Source: Gorsachius magnificus (taxonomy: Eukaryota; Chordata; Aves; Pelecaniformes; Ardeidae). Taken from it: 64,000 bases of DNA. Of the stretch, positions 37,581-49,985 are shown piece after piece. Position 1 is the stretch's first letter. Every line of letters begins with the position of its first letter. The stretch spans positions 10,415,821-10,479,820 of the forward strand of contig CM067081.1 of NCBI GenBank assembly GCA_034008185.1, written 5' to 3'. The translations under genes were made by a program, and so were the position numbers. The notes under the pieces were generated by a model, which worked only from the letters and a program-made list of their open reading frames with translations, had not been told where the DNA came from and ran no database searches.

Positions 37581-38941
37581 GAAAATCATATTATCACTGC
37601 AAGAGTGAAACTCAGCCTTCCCCAGAACAGTCAGTTGCTTTATCCAGTTCAGTGGCTTATGAAAAACTGATACATAAGCTTCATGGTAGACTTAGTATTT
37701 TTGGGGTTGCCTGATCTCACATAGTTTGTGCAGGAAAACATCAGTGTAGGAGCTTATAGTGCCCAACACTACTCCCATTAACAAAGCCCAAATGAAAAGG
37801 GATTTGCATGGAGGCAGCAGACAGGTTAAGAGCAAGGATGAATCTTCCTTTCAACTTGCAAGCAGGGAATGAGGTAGTTTGCAGTTTCTAACCATAATCT
37901 ATGAACTATTCTGCAACAGCCCTGCTAATGCAAGTGTGTATCCTGTGAGAGTGTGGGTACGCAGCTCGCTCTAGCATCATGAGCAACAAATTCTTGTGGA
38001 TACAGCATCTTTGCCCATATTCCCTAACCCAGATGGGCTGCTGAAATGCTGCATTTCTCATGTGTTTCCTTCCAGCTCCCCCTGGTCATGCAGGGAGCCG
38101 TAGGAGCTGGGTAACAGGCTTTGAGAATGCCAGCTGTGAAATGAAGGAGAAAGAGCTGGGATTGCTCGATGCTATCTGTTTCCCCCACTTTTTTTTTTTT
38201 TTTTAAATGATTGCTTTCACACTGTGACTGTAGCATGTGGAGAATGAGATAGTTGAGCATCTTGACCTCTCACAAGCTTTTATACAATGAATATTTATAT
38301 ACATGCAAGGATATTTGAATATGCACGCAGATATGTATGTGAATGCAGTTAAATGCATGTGTGTAGATCCATGTATTCATTCACATACAAAACCGCCAAA
38401 AAGGCTGATGGGAAGTAACTGCCTTGTCGCACTGCATCAGACACTCCATCCATCGTTGACATGGATATAAACACATATGGTCCCTGCTCAGTGTTCAGGT
38501 CCTTGTTAAGTCCCTGTTACCCAATGACTGGATAATTCATGTGCATAAAGCAAAGAATTAGCATAGACAAGCATCAGATCTGCTGTACATGCAGGTAGCT
38601 GTCGGTCTTGTCTTGTAGCAGCGTAGATGACCCAGAACCTCTGCATAGAAACAAAGTTTTGTGCGAAAAAGGGACTCTTCTGCTTATTCACTCCAAGCTC
38701 ATCCTATGGGCATTTGAAAGGCTGCTTAGTTTTGCTAGCACTGACATGTGCAGCTGTATAAACCTGCATTAGCAGGTTTCTTGTTAGCCCACAACAGCCT
38801 CATTTTTAAATGATCCCTACTTCCTCAGGAAGCGATTTGATATGAACATGCTTAATTCACTTCAAATGAGAAAAAAAGATGTTTCTGTGGTAAAACAATG
38901 GTGCAAACAGAGACCTTGTCTTTGTACTTTTGCACATGCAG
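37580..38941. other. Unique sequence, nothing recognised
   Basis: Contains a T16 run at 38189-38204 and an AT/TG-rich low-complexity part around 38278-38395. No gene was supported. Confidence 0.5.
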
Positions 38942-39044
38942 GAACATTTGGGGCTGGATCCCATTAGATGATCAATGGGGAGGTGATACATCTCATCAGT
39001 CTGGCTCTCCTGGCTCCTCAGGCATCTGGTCCCTGGAGCTTCAG
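38942..39044 (+). other. Weak candidate exon, 103 bp, product unknown
   Basis: TTTGTACTTTTGCACATGCAG (38921-38941) forms an acceptor, and the segment ends CTTCAG before GTAGAG, an acceptable donor. One frame is open throughout (NIWGWIPLDDQWGGDTSH and on). Composition is higher in GC than the neighbours. I recognise no domain. There is no linked second exon, so this may be chance. Confidence 0.15.
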
Positions 39045-39356
39045 GTAGAGTTTGCAGATTCAGACGGACAGGACGCAGTGGAAAATTACCTCTTAATTCT
39101 CAAAAAATGGAAATCCTGTGAATACTTCCTTTCAGGAAAGGATCATTCCTGATTTTCAGAAGCACAATTTGTTTCTGGAAAACTCCCCATGTGACTCAAA
39201 TAGTAAATATTTTTTCAGAGAAGAAAATTCTGTTTTCCATTCTTCTTTAGTCTTTGCCATTCCTTAGAGTTTCTGCCTGACATCAAGAACAAAAATTTCC
39301 CAAGAGAATGGAAAGTCTGAAAAGTCCTGGCTACTTGTGCTAGGGTAAAAGGCTTA
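39045..39356. other. Spacer before CR1
   Basis: Nothing recognised. Confidence 0.5.
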
Positions 39357-39746
39357 ATAGAATCATAGAATCACCTCGGTTGGAAAAGACCTTTAAGATC
39401 ATTGAGTCCAACCGTTAACCTAGCACTGCCATCCCACCACTAAACCATGTCCCTAAGCACCTCATCTATCCGTCTTTTAAAGACCTCCAGGGATGAGGAC
39501 TCCACCACCTCCCTGGGCAGCCCCTTCCAGAGCCTGACAACCCTCTCGGTGAAGAAGTTTTTCCTAATGTCTAGCCTAAACCTGCCCTGGCGCAGCTTCA
39601 AGCCATTCCCCCTCGTCCTATCTCTGTTACCAGGGAGAAGAGGCTGACCCCCAGGTAGTTGTAGAGGGCGATCAGGTCTCCCCTCAGCCTCCTCTTCTCC
39701 AGACTAAACTACCCCAGTTCCCTCAACCGCTCATCGTATGAGGGCT
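39357..39746 (-). mobile_element. CR1 LINE 3' fragment, about 390 bp (minus strand)
   Basis: The plus strand begins with two AGAATCAT-type octamers (ATAGAATCATAGAATCACC) and continues with the antisense CR1 3' UTR (GTCCAACCGTTAACCTAGCA, CTCCACCACCTCCCTGGGCA, GAAGTTTTTCCTAATGTCTA). It stops after CTCATCGTATGAG, where the family would continue toward ORF2. It is less diverged than the copy at 34261, so it is probably younger. The break point abuts a G-rich motif. Confidence 0.95.
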
Positions 39747-39747
39747 T

Positions 39748-39774
39748 GGGGGGGCGAGGGGGGAACGGGGAGGG
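39748..39774 (+). other. Predicted G-quadruplex motif
   Basis: Four G runs of 7, 6, 4 and 3 (39748-39754, 39758-39763, 39767-39770, 39772-39774) are separated by loops of CGA, AAC and A. This satisfies the usual G3+N1-7 rule. It lies directly beside the truncated end of a CR1. Confidence 0.7.
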
Positions 39775-40463
39775 AATCAAGGTCCTTCCCACTTCTGCTC
39801 ACATCTGCTCTCTGAATCTTGAGGGATTTTGAAACATACAGAATTTCTTCAACAACATTTTTCAACCCATGCTCATTGCTATTCTGCTCACTATAACAGG
39901 GAAACCACACACTGTTTTTTTTTTTTAAATTAGTGAGAACAGCACTGCAGGTATCAGGATGGTTTCAGATCTTGGTCTATAGCATGGAAAACAGACATCT
40001 TCATGAAAATGAACATACAAGTGTGGGTTTTGGGCAAGGAATTAAGCACAAGTTTTGTGTGTGAAAGAGAAAGGGACAGATAAGAGCTGGGAAAAGGGGG
40101 GAAAAATTGGAAGGTGAGCCCTTAGTAGTCAGATTTCAGAAGAAAAGAAGATGGGTTATCCTATCATGTATGGACATACATGTTCATTGGAATGGGAGCT
40201 ATGCACACACCAGTCACAAGATGGCTAGGTGTCTTTGGCTAAACCTTAGGTAAACTTGGACTTTGCTTTAAGTTAAGTTAGAAATGTCTGGTCAGGTAGT
40301 TTATATTCCTCTCTCTGTTGAAGTCAATAGGAAGTTATCAGACTTTGATGCCAAATAGGAACATGGGAACATTTAACGACTTCATGCATAACTCAGAACT
40401 TACGGCTGTCCTATTTTATTCTTTTGGTTTTTAAAGGGGTTAATATCTTTCTGAGAAGCAACT
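39775..40463. other. Unique sequence, nothing recognised
   Basis: No gene or classified repeat. TTGAAGTCAATAGGAAG at 40319-40335 resembles a motif frequent in old amniote repeats, but it is too short to assign. Confidence 0.5.
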
Positions 40464-41025
40464 AGTCCTGATCTTAATATTTGCTGGCAACTCAGCACCA
40501 CGCAGCTGCTCGCACACTCACCCCCTCCCTCAGTGAGATGGGGGAGAGAATCAGGAAAAAAAAGTAAGACCCGTGGGTTGAGATAGAGATAGTTTAATAA
40601 AAGAAAAGAATAACAATAATAATAATAATAATGGTAAGAGAATATACAGAATACACAAAACAAGTGATGCACAATGCAATTGCTCACCACCCACTGACCG
40701 ATGGCCAGGCTGTCCTGAGAAGTGATGCCTCTCCGAGCAGCAATCCCTCTCCCCCCAACCGACCAACTAAGTCCCCCTGAGCATGACGTTATATGCTATG
40801 GAATAGCTCTTTGGGTTAGCTGTCCTGGCTGTACTCCCTCCCAGCTTGTTATGCACCTGGTCGAGCAGCAGAAGCTCAAAAAGTCCTTGAGTAGTCTAAG
40901 CACTACCCAGCAACAACTGAAAACATCAGTGTGTTATCAACATGCTTCTAGTACTAAATCCAAAACTCAGCACTATACTAGCTATTATGAAGAAAATTAA
41001 CTCCGTCCCAGCCAAAACCAGGACA
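40464..41025 (-). mobile_element. Solo LTR, ERVL-like (copy D, ATT-repeat core)
   Basis: A minus-strand copy of about 562 bp with the same core type as copies B and E (AAT repeats near 40613-40632, GAATATACAGAATACAC, CAATTGCTCACCACCCACTG). The right end CCAAAACCAGGACA is intact. The left end is degraded (AGTCCTGATCTTAATATTTG in place of the usual terminus). Flanks CAACT and CAGTG do not form a clear duplication. It is the most diverged of the five, and there is no internal viral sequence. Confidence 0.9.
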
Positions 41026-42984
41026 CAGTGGTAAGCCTGCTATCTTCTGGGCCAATGGTGTCTTCTGATCTGATGTGTTCCTAAGTTTCTCCTTTGCAGA
41101 TCCAATGTTTGTTGTATTTCATGAGATATGGTGATATCTGAAAGTTTGCATTGGGGGCAGAAGGAGGGAAGGATTTGGCTTGGCTTCATGGAGTTCCAGG
41201 ATATGTAGAGAAGCGTATGCTGACTTTTTTCTTACAAAATTTTGGTTACAAATTTGAAATTTATTAACATCAGTATGCATTGCAAATTTTATCATTTCAT
41301 AAGACACAACAGAACAAAAAATTTTTAAAGAACTATTTTTGACATTTCCTAAATATTTCTATTTTTCAGTTGGAAATGCAATTGTTTTCCAGGATTTCCC
41401 ACAGTTTTGCCTCAGAAAATTCAAAAATCTTAAAATCAAGAATTACATCTAACATCGCTGTCTCGAAGGTCTAAGGTTAGGTGAGATGAAGCTGATCTAA
41501 AAGTGCTTATGAGTAAATGGATGCTCCTAGATGTGCATACCTCAGTCCTCCCTGAGCTGGTGAGATGGGCAGTAGCTGTACATTGGAGGTGATATAGTCA
41601 CATTACCACAGGCTATTTCCAATCTAATGGGCCTATCTTTCAGCAGGATTTATTAGCTGGACCCCGGCCATCACACTAATGGCTTTGGATAGGAGCTTGC
41701 TCACATCTGGCTATCTCTATGTGAGCAGAAAAGGTCTCTCCTCCTGCCCATGTGGAAATGCTCTGATATACCCAAGTGGCTTTTGGGTGCCCTTCCAAAA
41801 TCCATTTATCATTTTGTCCAGCTCATGAATTGCACCATATTTATCATTTGCCCCTGCTTTTCTTTTTTTTTTTTTTTTTTCTTTTTTTGTTGTTGTTCAG
41901 CTGCTTACACACTTACTTAAAACAAATGCAGGGTTCTCTCCAAATGCAAGGCTCTTCAAGGATACCTGTAACAGAGGGAGTGACTGGTACAACTGACACT
42001 TTAAATTACGTATCTCTCACTAACATGGGCTAGGATGTGCTCTGTTTGAGCTGGGAGCCTGAACTAGCTGTTCCATGAGAAGCAACTAGATAATGCATAA
42101 GTAACAACCTTTATGCTCTTCCTAAACTCATTTGTTTTGAATCAGTTCAGGTGATTTAAAAAAACCCAGCAAATTCCTGTGAGTCAGAAGGCTGTGCTGA
42201 CAGCAGATCTATGAAGAATGCTGATTAGGACAGAAAATGGCTCAGAATGAGCCCAGATTTCTAATGACCTGGTGTTCAGGGCAAGCAGAGCAGAATCGTG
42301 GCTGCCACAAACCATTAGGACCATTCCTAAAGACAGATAGGCTGGGTAACTGGATGCGTGTGTTGCAGTTCCAGTAGTGTCTAACTTCTTTAATTTAATT
42401 CATTAGATGAATGTTTACAGTGGTCGGTTAAAAGTGCCACAGCTTTCCTGGGATGCTTACTATCCAAGCAATACTTTCTAATCAATAACAGAAAAAAGCC
42501 TGATTTCTCACTGTGATGCTATTTCAAAAAAAGTTAAACCTTTTTGACCCAAAGTTATCATAAAGAAAGAAAGAAAACAATCCTTAAATGACTTAGAAGA
42601 GGTGCTAAATTTGAGGTTTTATGATAGGAGAAAAACTGGACTGTATTATTCCCACTGTTAGTCTTTCATCTTTAAAAATCAATGCAGGTTGCATCTTTCC
42701 TTTGGCTAGAAAGGTTGCAGATACTGCTCTGCATTTGATTCAGCCAGCAGTAATATTGCCCTCAGCAGAGGGCATGTGATGCCTACCTAGCTAGCATCAA
42801 TAAAGCCAGTACGATGATCATTTGGTGTTCACAGAATTTCCTGGAAACCATACGCTACAAATCCTTCTTCAGGTCCACACATCTGTGGCGTTGATTTTCA
42901 GCGGAACTTGTCCAGATGCACCTAATTGCAAAATGTGACCTTGTTTCATCTTTTCATTTTTCATGTAATGTTGTAAGAATAATA
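41026..42984. other. Unique sequence, nothing recognised
   Basis: Holds a T18 run at 41863-41880 followed by T7 and (TTG)n. No gene supported. Confidence 0.5.
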
Positions 42985-43365
42985 TGAGAAAAGGGGGTTA
43001 AGAGGTGACCTGATCACATCTGTAAGTATCTACACAGAGAGACAACTTCTGACAGTGTAAGGCTCTTTAATCTGCCAGACAAATGGATGGTACAATTCAG
43101 TGGCTGAAAGTTGAAGCTCAACAAAATTAAACTAGAAATGCACTGTAAAAGTTTAGCACCAAGGGTTAGGACAACATGCTTAGGATGCATTTTCCATCAC
43201 TTGGAACCTCTGACCCAAGTAAAGCCTTTGAGTCTTTCTAAGACATATGCTTCAGGTCAACCAGAAATTGCCTGGACCGTTGCAGGAATTAGTGGATATA
43301 ATTCCATGGTCTGTGTTAGGCAGAAGATCCGTGTATATACCTGGCCTCAAGATCTTAACTGTCAG
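42985..43365 (+). mobile_element. Ancient CR1 3' UTR remnant (plus strand)
   Basis: TTAAGAGGTGACCTGATCAC, AAGGCTCTTTAATCTGCCAG, ATTCAGTGGCTGAAAGTTGA, CCATCACTTGGAACCTCTGA and TTCCATGGTCTGTGTTAGGC occur in the order of the old amniote CR1 3' UTR. The end is near TGGCCTCAAGATCTTAACTG, where the family has its terminal octamers. No ORF2 is attached, so the copy is strongly 5'-truncated. The 98-codon frame over it (43111-43407) is incidental. Confidence 0.8.
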
Positions 43366-46300
43366 GAGTTACGTTTATTGACTGTTTCCATTGCTGTGGC
43401 TATATAATATTAAATTTTATACATTCCTTTTCTCAAATATCTGGGGTACTAGCACTGCAATCACACAAGTGAAATAAGCAGCCTCCCCAGGACAGAGGCA
43501 ATGCCTTTTCCTGGATCAGTATTTCAGTTCTTGCGGATTCTGATCTCATAAGAGCATGAGAGACCATCCCCACTGTTGTCCCTCCTTCTTAACAACTTTA
43601 TCATTGTATTAGAATTGCCATAGCTATCAATGGCATTGCCAATGAATAGGGAAGAAAGGAAGAGAAGTTTTTGCAGTACTACAATAGATCTTTTTATTCT
43701 GCATAAGAAGCCATCTTCCCCATCTGTGAAGCAATAAACTTAGCAAGTTTGCAAACACCTGACACAAACTGGAAAAAAGCTTGGATATGGGTTTTAAAAT
43801 ATTCTAAGAATTATATCCTGGGGGGCGGGGGGAATGTTGTGCAGTATCTTAACTCCATTTAGCTTCAAATATTTGATCCTATTCTTCTGAAATCATGTGC
43901 TGTGTTGGATAGAACCAAGAATGACACTAAGAGGAGGAATTACTTGTTAGGGTATAGATATCTTCATGTGCAGTAGCTCCAGTAGGCTTTCTCTATGTCA
44001 GTGAAAAAAAATAGCTACTTTGAATGCATGATTCATCTTTTCTTAACATCTCTGTATAAAACAGTTCAAACAGACTGTACACTAAATGTGCTTTTACTTT
44101 CCCAATGATTATAGAAGGAGCCATCCAGACAAGTAGATTGAGATGTCTAAATTCAGATGAGATGGTTTACAACCTTACAGTACAAAGTGCATGGGCATCA
44201 CTGTTTAGATTCATTTTGGTTTTCACAAAAATGATAGGTCTCCTCTCATTTAATTTAGTTCATCCTTATTCTCTGTTTCAGAAGTTTGGTCAGAGGAGAA
44301 GAGAAGGTGGAAAATTCTCCTAAACTTACTTAAATTTTCTGATATCACCAGCTGCAAAATGGAATAATACTATTGCAGAAAAGGTTATTTGAGCCTTTTA
44401 TCAGAATAGTTATATGTGCGCTCTGGGCCTAACACAAAGACCACCAAAGGCAAAGGGAAACTTCAAAGTTTGAACTATAATTTCTATTATGATCTCCTGA
44501 AATGACTGAAAAGATAATTAGTAAGCTGTAAAATAATCAGAGCTAAATTAGGATTCTTGCAGTTTTCTAATGTTATAAACTAGATAGTTTCCATCACTCA
44601 AATCCTTAATTTTCTTCTTCAAATTCCTGCCCATTTTAAAAAAAAAATCAATAACTGTGCATGTTTAGAAAGATTAAGGAAACTCTTGAGTCCTTCTGGC
44701 ATATTGGATTGCTCTGCTAAAGAGGATAAATGGACTATAAAGTGGTAACCTAGTTACAATTGTTATTTATGGAAGCTTCTGATTCAGTCAAATTAACTTG
44801 TCAGGTAGAGAAAGTCTGCACAATTTCAAGAAGCTATGTATGGAAAGCAAAGGTTGTAGGAAAAGCAGCTTGATAACCTATTGCCTTCTGTGAAAGAGTA
44901 GATGAATGTGTCACTAACGATGGCTTTATAATGAACATTCACATAAGCACTCAGTTAAAGTTTCATATGGAAATATAACTTTGGCACCATTTTTGGTTTT
45001 GACCATTTAGTTTTGCAACTTAATGTACTTTTGGCATAGCATTCCTGCAATAATTTATACTTACCACTAATGGTCTGCTCTGAGGCTTCAATCCTGCTGG
45101 ATTAATGAGCAGTATTTAGAAATATTGCCTGAAGCTCAGACTTGGGTGCAGGCTGGTAGGTGATAATAGATTTGGCCAGCAGGTCCTCTGGAGCAGATCA
45201 CTCCTCTCTCTGCTTCAGCTGAACATGCATGCTGGGGAGCTATAAGATGCATACCCATATCCCCCACAATTCCTCATTCCACTACACACTTCCGCTTGTA
45301 TAGAATGGTACAAATCAAAGCAAGGCCTTCTCTTCTTCCTCTAGCAATGCTGGTTGCCTTTGTATGGGCTGAAGGTGAAGAATATTTATTCAACAAAAGC
45401 ACTTAGAAGCAATCAAGGTCCCTGACCAGTGGAGGAACTGCTACTAGGTTGTAGTTAGCAGTAAGCCCTGGACAGGAATGACCAAAGTTCATTAGGAAAA
45501 GCAATTTCAGCAAGATTTCTAACTGTAGTCTGTAAACCTGCAAAAACTTCTAATATGGGGATGCTTAGTTGTTCAAAGTTATTTCCAAAATGGAAAGGGC
45601 ATCATTCTAAACTGACAAAAAGTGAGACAGGACCATTTGTCTGTCAATGGGCCTACAAAACTTGATACCACCCAAAGAACCTGGACCTTGAACACTGACA
45701 GGAAAATCAGAGGCAGCAGAGAGTAGAAATTTTTTCCAGCTGAACTACATGATAATGGAGAAAAAAATATCTGGAGTTCATGTAGACCATATTTATGGTG
45801 TAGATATATTTCCAAAAGAAAATTTATTCAATATTTCTTCATAGATATCATCCATTGAACTCCAAACTGCCTTTAAATAATGTTGGAAGCTACATCTTCA
45901 ACTCAAACTTCTCCTCCCATAAGCTAGCCTTGCAAATAAGAACCTATTTATTGTCATTGGCAAACACCTGCTCTTTACATCCTTGTACATCTCCTGAAGC
46001 CAAAGAATGAGAATAATGTTTTTCTGCCTATGGAGGACTTTAGGCAGAATTTAGATTGTCCAGAATGCTCTACAGGTAAAGATCAACATTATCAATAGCC
46101 TGCAAAAAGTAGAATCATGAACATGGTCTAGACCCATGGCATTTTAGCTGTGAAGCTGCAGGTGCTGAACGAGTGCATACCAACATGCAGATTTCTTGTG
46201 AAAGAGAAGTGGAGACCTACGAGAACTGTAGACACCTTCCTTATCAGTGTCCAGTGAAAAACGGATTTCTGTGCACTGAACATAAAATGATGACACCATT

Positions 46301-49163
46301 GTCATCCCAGGTCCCCCTCTGAGATGAAGGATCTGTCCTGCCTTTTACACAACGGCTATGCAAAAAGTTAAGGTTAGCCAAGTGAGACTAATCTCTTGCA
46401 AGCCCCTGCTGCAGTTAATGGAGAGGGCAATTTAGAGGAGGCACCTACCTAATTCAGCTGCTCTGTAGTGGTCTCCGGAGGATCCTATTTCATTCCATTG
46501 ACAACAGTGGGAGACTAAGGAAGATGTGAGGCCAGATTTAGCCTTTCTGACTACCTCTCTCCAACTTGAAAATATAGTGTGACTGAAAACCTCGTTCATC
46601 GTCCTAATATTCTTGCATTACTCTAGTATTTTGGGCCTTCTATGTAGCACTGAGAGAACACATTTAACATTGGGCCCTATTCAAAAAGCCCACTGTAGGC
46701 ATCTGCCATACACTTTCCAGTTATAGCACTTCCCTTGCCTCCATTGCAAAAGTAGATCATTTGAATTATTCACTGCTGTTTTGATAGTAAACTCCATAGT
46801 AAACTTTATAGCTTAATTAGGCACATAATATTTAGACTCAAACATGGCCCATTTATCTGCATTTATTTCAGGTGGGACTCATCTCACCTCATTTTAACTA
46901 CAAAAGTGTTGGCAACCTAGTCAAAGGGGTTGTCTGTAAAGCTGATGGAGAAGATCAAGCATCTTGAGTGCAACAAAAATTAGTTTTGTAATAGATAAAT
47001 GTTTATAATACATGGGATGAATTTCCCTCTGGAGGTTTTGAAGATTAGATAAGCTTTTCTTACACATCTTTACAGCATCTGTGATGAGAATTCCTAATTC
47101 CATTTTTGGAATTTTGGAATCCACTTGGATATGTTATAAAACAACAAACAACAGTAATAATGAATTAGACTGCAGTGGATACTTGATAATTAAACAAGTT
47201 ATTTGTATCTATCTACGCTACCGCTTTGCAGTTCCTGCTGTGTGTTATGCTGCAGCAATGCTTTGCCCTAATTCTTGGTGCCTATATTAAAAAAAAACTA
47301 TATACATCACTTCTACTTTAGAATGAGGCGAGAACCTCAGGTTATAAATAAAGCATTTGTAGAAATAGTAAGATTTAAACACTGCAATTCTTTTACAAGT
47401 ATTTCTATGACAAGCAACAGGGGTTGAATCCAGAAATCAAGCCATCTTTTACTCTGGGGAAACTATTTCAAGTCAATCATAGCCCCATGAATAGGAATGT
47501 GATCAGAACAGATGCCTTTCTTGTTTTTTTTTTAATAATGCACTTCAGCAGTAGAGTAGGCATTTGTATTCTAGTTAATAATTCAAAATCAAAGGGAGGA
47601 TAAAAGAGAGAGAGAGAAAGAAACAGTGGTAGGGGTGGGGAAGTGAGTTTAGAATGTCCAGAAAAGTATTGAGCATGTTTTTTGAAAAAAATTGCTTCAG
47701 CATGGAAAGCAAAATACAAAAAAAAATGATAAAGCAAAAAAATGCACAGGCCTTTATTGTGTTTGAATAATCAGCTTCCTATATGAGCTACGTCAAGGTG
47801 AACACAGCTTTAAGGACTGCATTTGGTGAAGTTATGCTGCATTACAACAAAAAAGGAATAATAAAAAGGAAGAGTATTTCACCCACTAGTTTGTAGCCTG
47901 AAGCTCCCCTGAGTCTACATTGCAGAGCAGCCCAAAAAATTGTTCATAAGCTTCTTTGTGAAACACCTGCTGCCAACAGAAGACATATGGATCCTTGAAA
48001 ATTCAGGTATTACCTGGAAGTATATGCTCTATCTATCAAAAATTATACAAAGCTAATTTGCTCTACAATTGGTTTTCCCATCAATGAGATAGGAACAGAG
48101 TGAGGGAAAAACAGATCCCTGATTATTCTTTATGATTTTACATTTTAAAGTGTCTTCATATTGCAACACAAAACTCTTAACACATATAAAAAGGGGTTTG
48201 CACATAATCCCATTTCTTTTTCATTTTGACACAATTTCATAAGCATTTCTTGGAAGAAATGTTAGCATCTGGCATTGAAAGAGCTGGAGTTGTTACTGTT
48301 ATTTTCGGTTGCTTTTTGTTTTGTTAAACACAGAATGAATTTAATAAAATCTGTCTCAGTTGCAGAGTTGCCTGCTGGTATAAACATGAAAAAGTTATGG
48401 CAGCAGTTTGAAGCCTCTTTAAAAATTAAAATCTGATACCATCTATAAAATAATTTTGACTGCCTCTTAGACAAGATCTGCAGATGACTGCATACTACTT
48501 TAGAAAAGGCAAGAGTCTTGGCCTTTTAATGGTAGCAGATCTATGGAAGAGCTAGAGGTGTCTTCATCTAGAACTGTAACTTGTTATTTACCTCTTCCTC
48601 CGTTATATTTCTCTGGGGATATTATGAACGAAGAAGAAATTTAAGATGCTCTAAAAATATTCTGCTGCAATTAGCAAGCAATATATGTTGCTACTATAAA
48701 AATGCCAAAGATAAGGTTTTTACACTGCATTATCATAACTCCTGCCCTCTACAGGTTTCTACAAGGAGGAAAAAAGGAAAAATGTGTGCAGCTTTTAACT
48801 AAAAATACTTTTAAAAGATAAGATAATAAAATATTAAATATTTATGCCCTATATGCATCAGGATTGTTTCCCTTTTTGGTTTACTGCAAATAGAACTGAT
48901 ACATATGCAATAGTTATTCTTGAAGTAAGATCTTCGTTCCATGCAGATGGTGACAGTCTCCTCACAAAGTTTTCAAAGCTTCCAGTCGTGTTTTGAGTGA
49001 CCCCATGCCATTTTAAACAGAACAGGAGTCTTACTGATGCCAGTGAAACTCTCTTCTCAGTGTACAGCAATAGTAAAAAAATAGTAAAAAAGTAAGTAAT
49101 ACTGGAGTCTTCTATTGTTGTTATAGGTCAGGACTGGAACCTTATGTGGAATTATGTCGTGAA
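43366..49163. other. Long unrecognised stretch, no supported gene
   Basis: 5.8 kb without a recognisable gene or mobile element. An (AG)n tract lies at 47604-47623. Frames do not exceed 86 codons. Confidence 0.5.
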
Positions 49164-49183
49164 ATAGACATATATATGTCTAT
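49164..49183. repeat. Perfect 20-bp palindrome in an AT/GTCT-rich tract
   Basis: ATAGACATATATATGTCTAT equals its own reverse complement. A second, related ATGTCTATATATATGTCT follows at once, so the tract can form a small hairpin or cruciform. Confidence 0.85.
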
Positions 49184-49985
49184 GTCTATATATATGTCTC
49201 TCTACATATTTATTTCTATAAATAAAAAAAAAAAAAACTCAGAGAAAAGAGATAATCTGGCCCAGAAGCTCTGATGATGTTCAAGGTGCTTGGAAATTAA
49301 GAGGTTCACATTAAACAAAAAACAACTAAAAAAAAAAATTGATAAATGAACTATAGACTAGTCAACAGAGTGGAGATATCAGAACTTACACTCCAGATCA
49401 CTGTCTGCCATAGAAGAATTCAGAGAAAACCTGTGAAACTGAAAAAAAATAAAAATAGAACTGATCTTTTTGTATGAGTGCCTGAAGGATGTCTGAGAGC
49501 AGTAGGAATGGAAAGATCACCATATAGGGCTCAGAGCTACTTTACATGTTCACCAACTGTAAAATATGCAATTAACTGTTAGAACTTGTTTCAGCAGTTT
49601 AAGTTACCTTGAACAAAATGTTTAAGGAAAAAATTCTTCGAGATGAGTTTCTATTGCCTGTTGAGAGAAGAGTTCAATGTTGTCTTCTGTTCTGCCCTTG
49701 AGAAAGAATGGGTAATGCCATATAGAGGCTGTCGTCAGATCTGTAGTAGGAAACAGAGATACAGGGAGCAAACTACATCTCTGATGAAATGTCACATGAT
49801 ATTTCAGTTTGATTATTTTTTTTTTAGTTTCTGGTTCAAATATTTTAATTTTGTCTCCTACAAAAATATGAACATTTCTGTGGAAAAATGAGATTCTCTT
49901 TTTAGTTGCAGAAAAAAAAAAAAGAAAAAAAAAGAAAAAAACAACTAAAGGACACGAACTGTTTAGACAGCACATTCTGTCATAT
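49184..49985. other. Unique sequence with A-rich run
   Basis: Contains an interrupted A-rich run at 49909-49940. The 117-codon minus-strand frame over it starts in poly-lysine/phenylalanine low complexity and is not a credible gene. Confidence 0.5.

Noticed and set aside
37377..37714. Frames with poly-proline and poly-glycine runs
   Set aside because: Both are translations of the 31-base G homopolymer on opposite strands.
49622..49975. 117-codon minus-strand frame
   Set aside because: The start lies in A/T-rich low complexity giving phenylalanine and lysine runs. No domain, and it overlaps an opposing frame.
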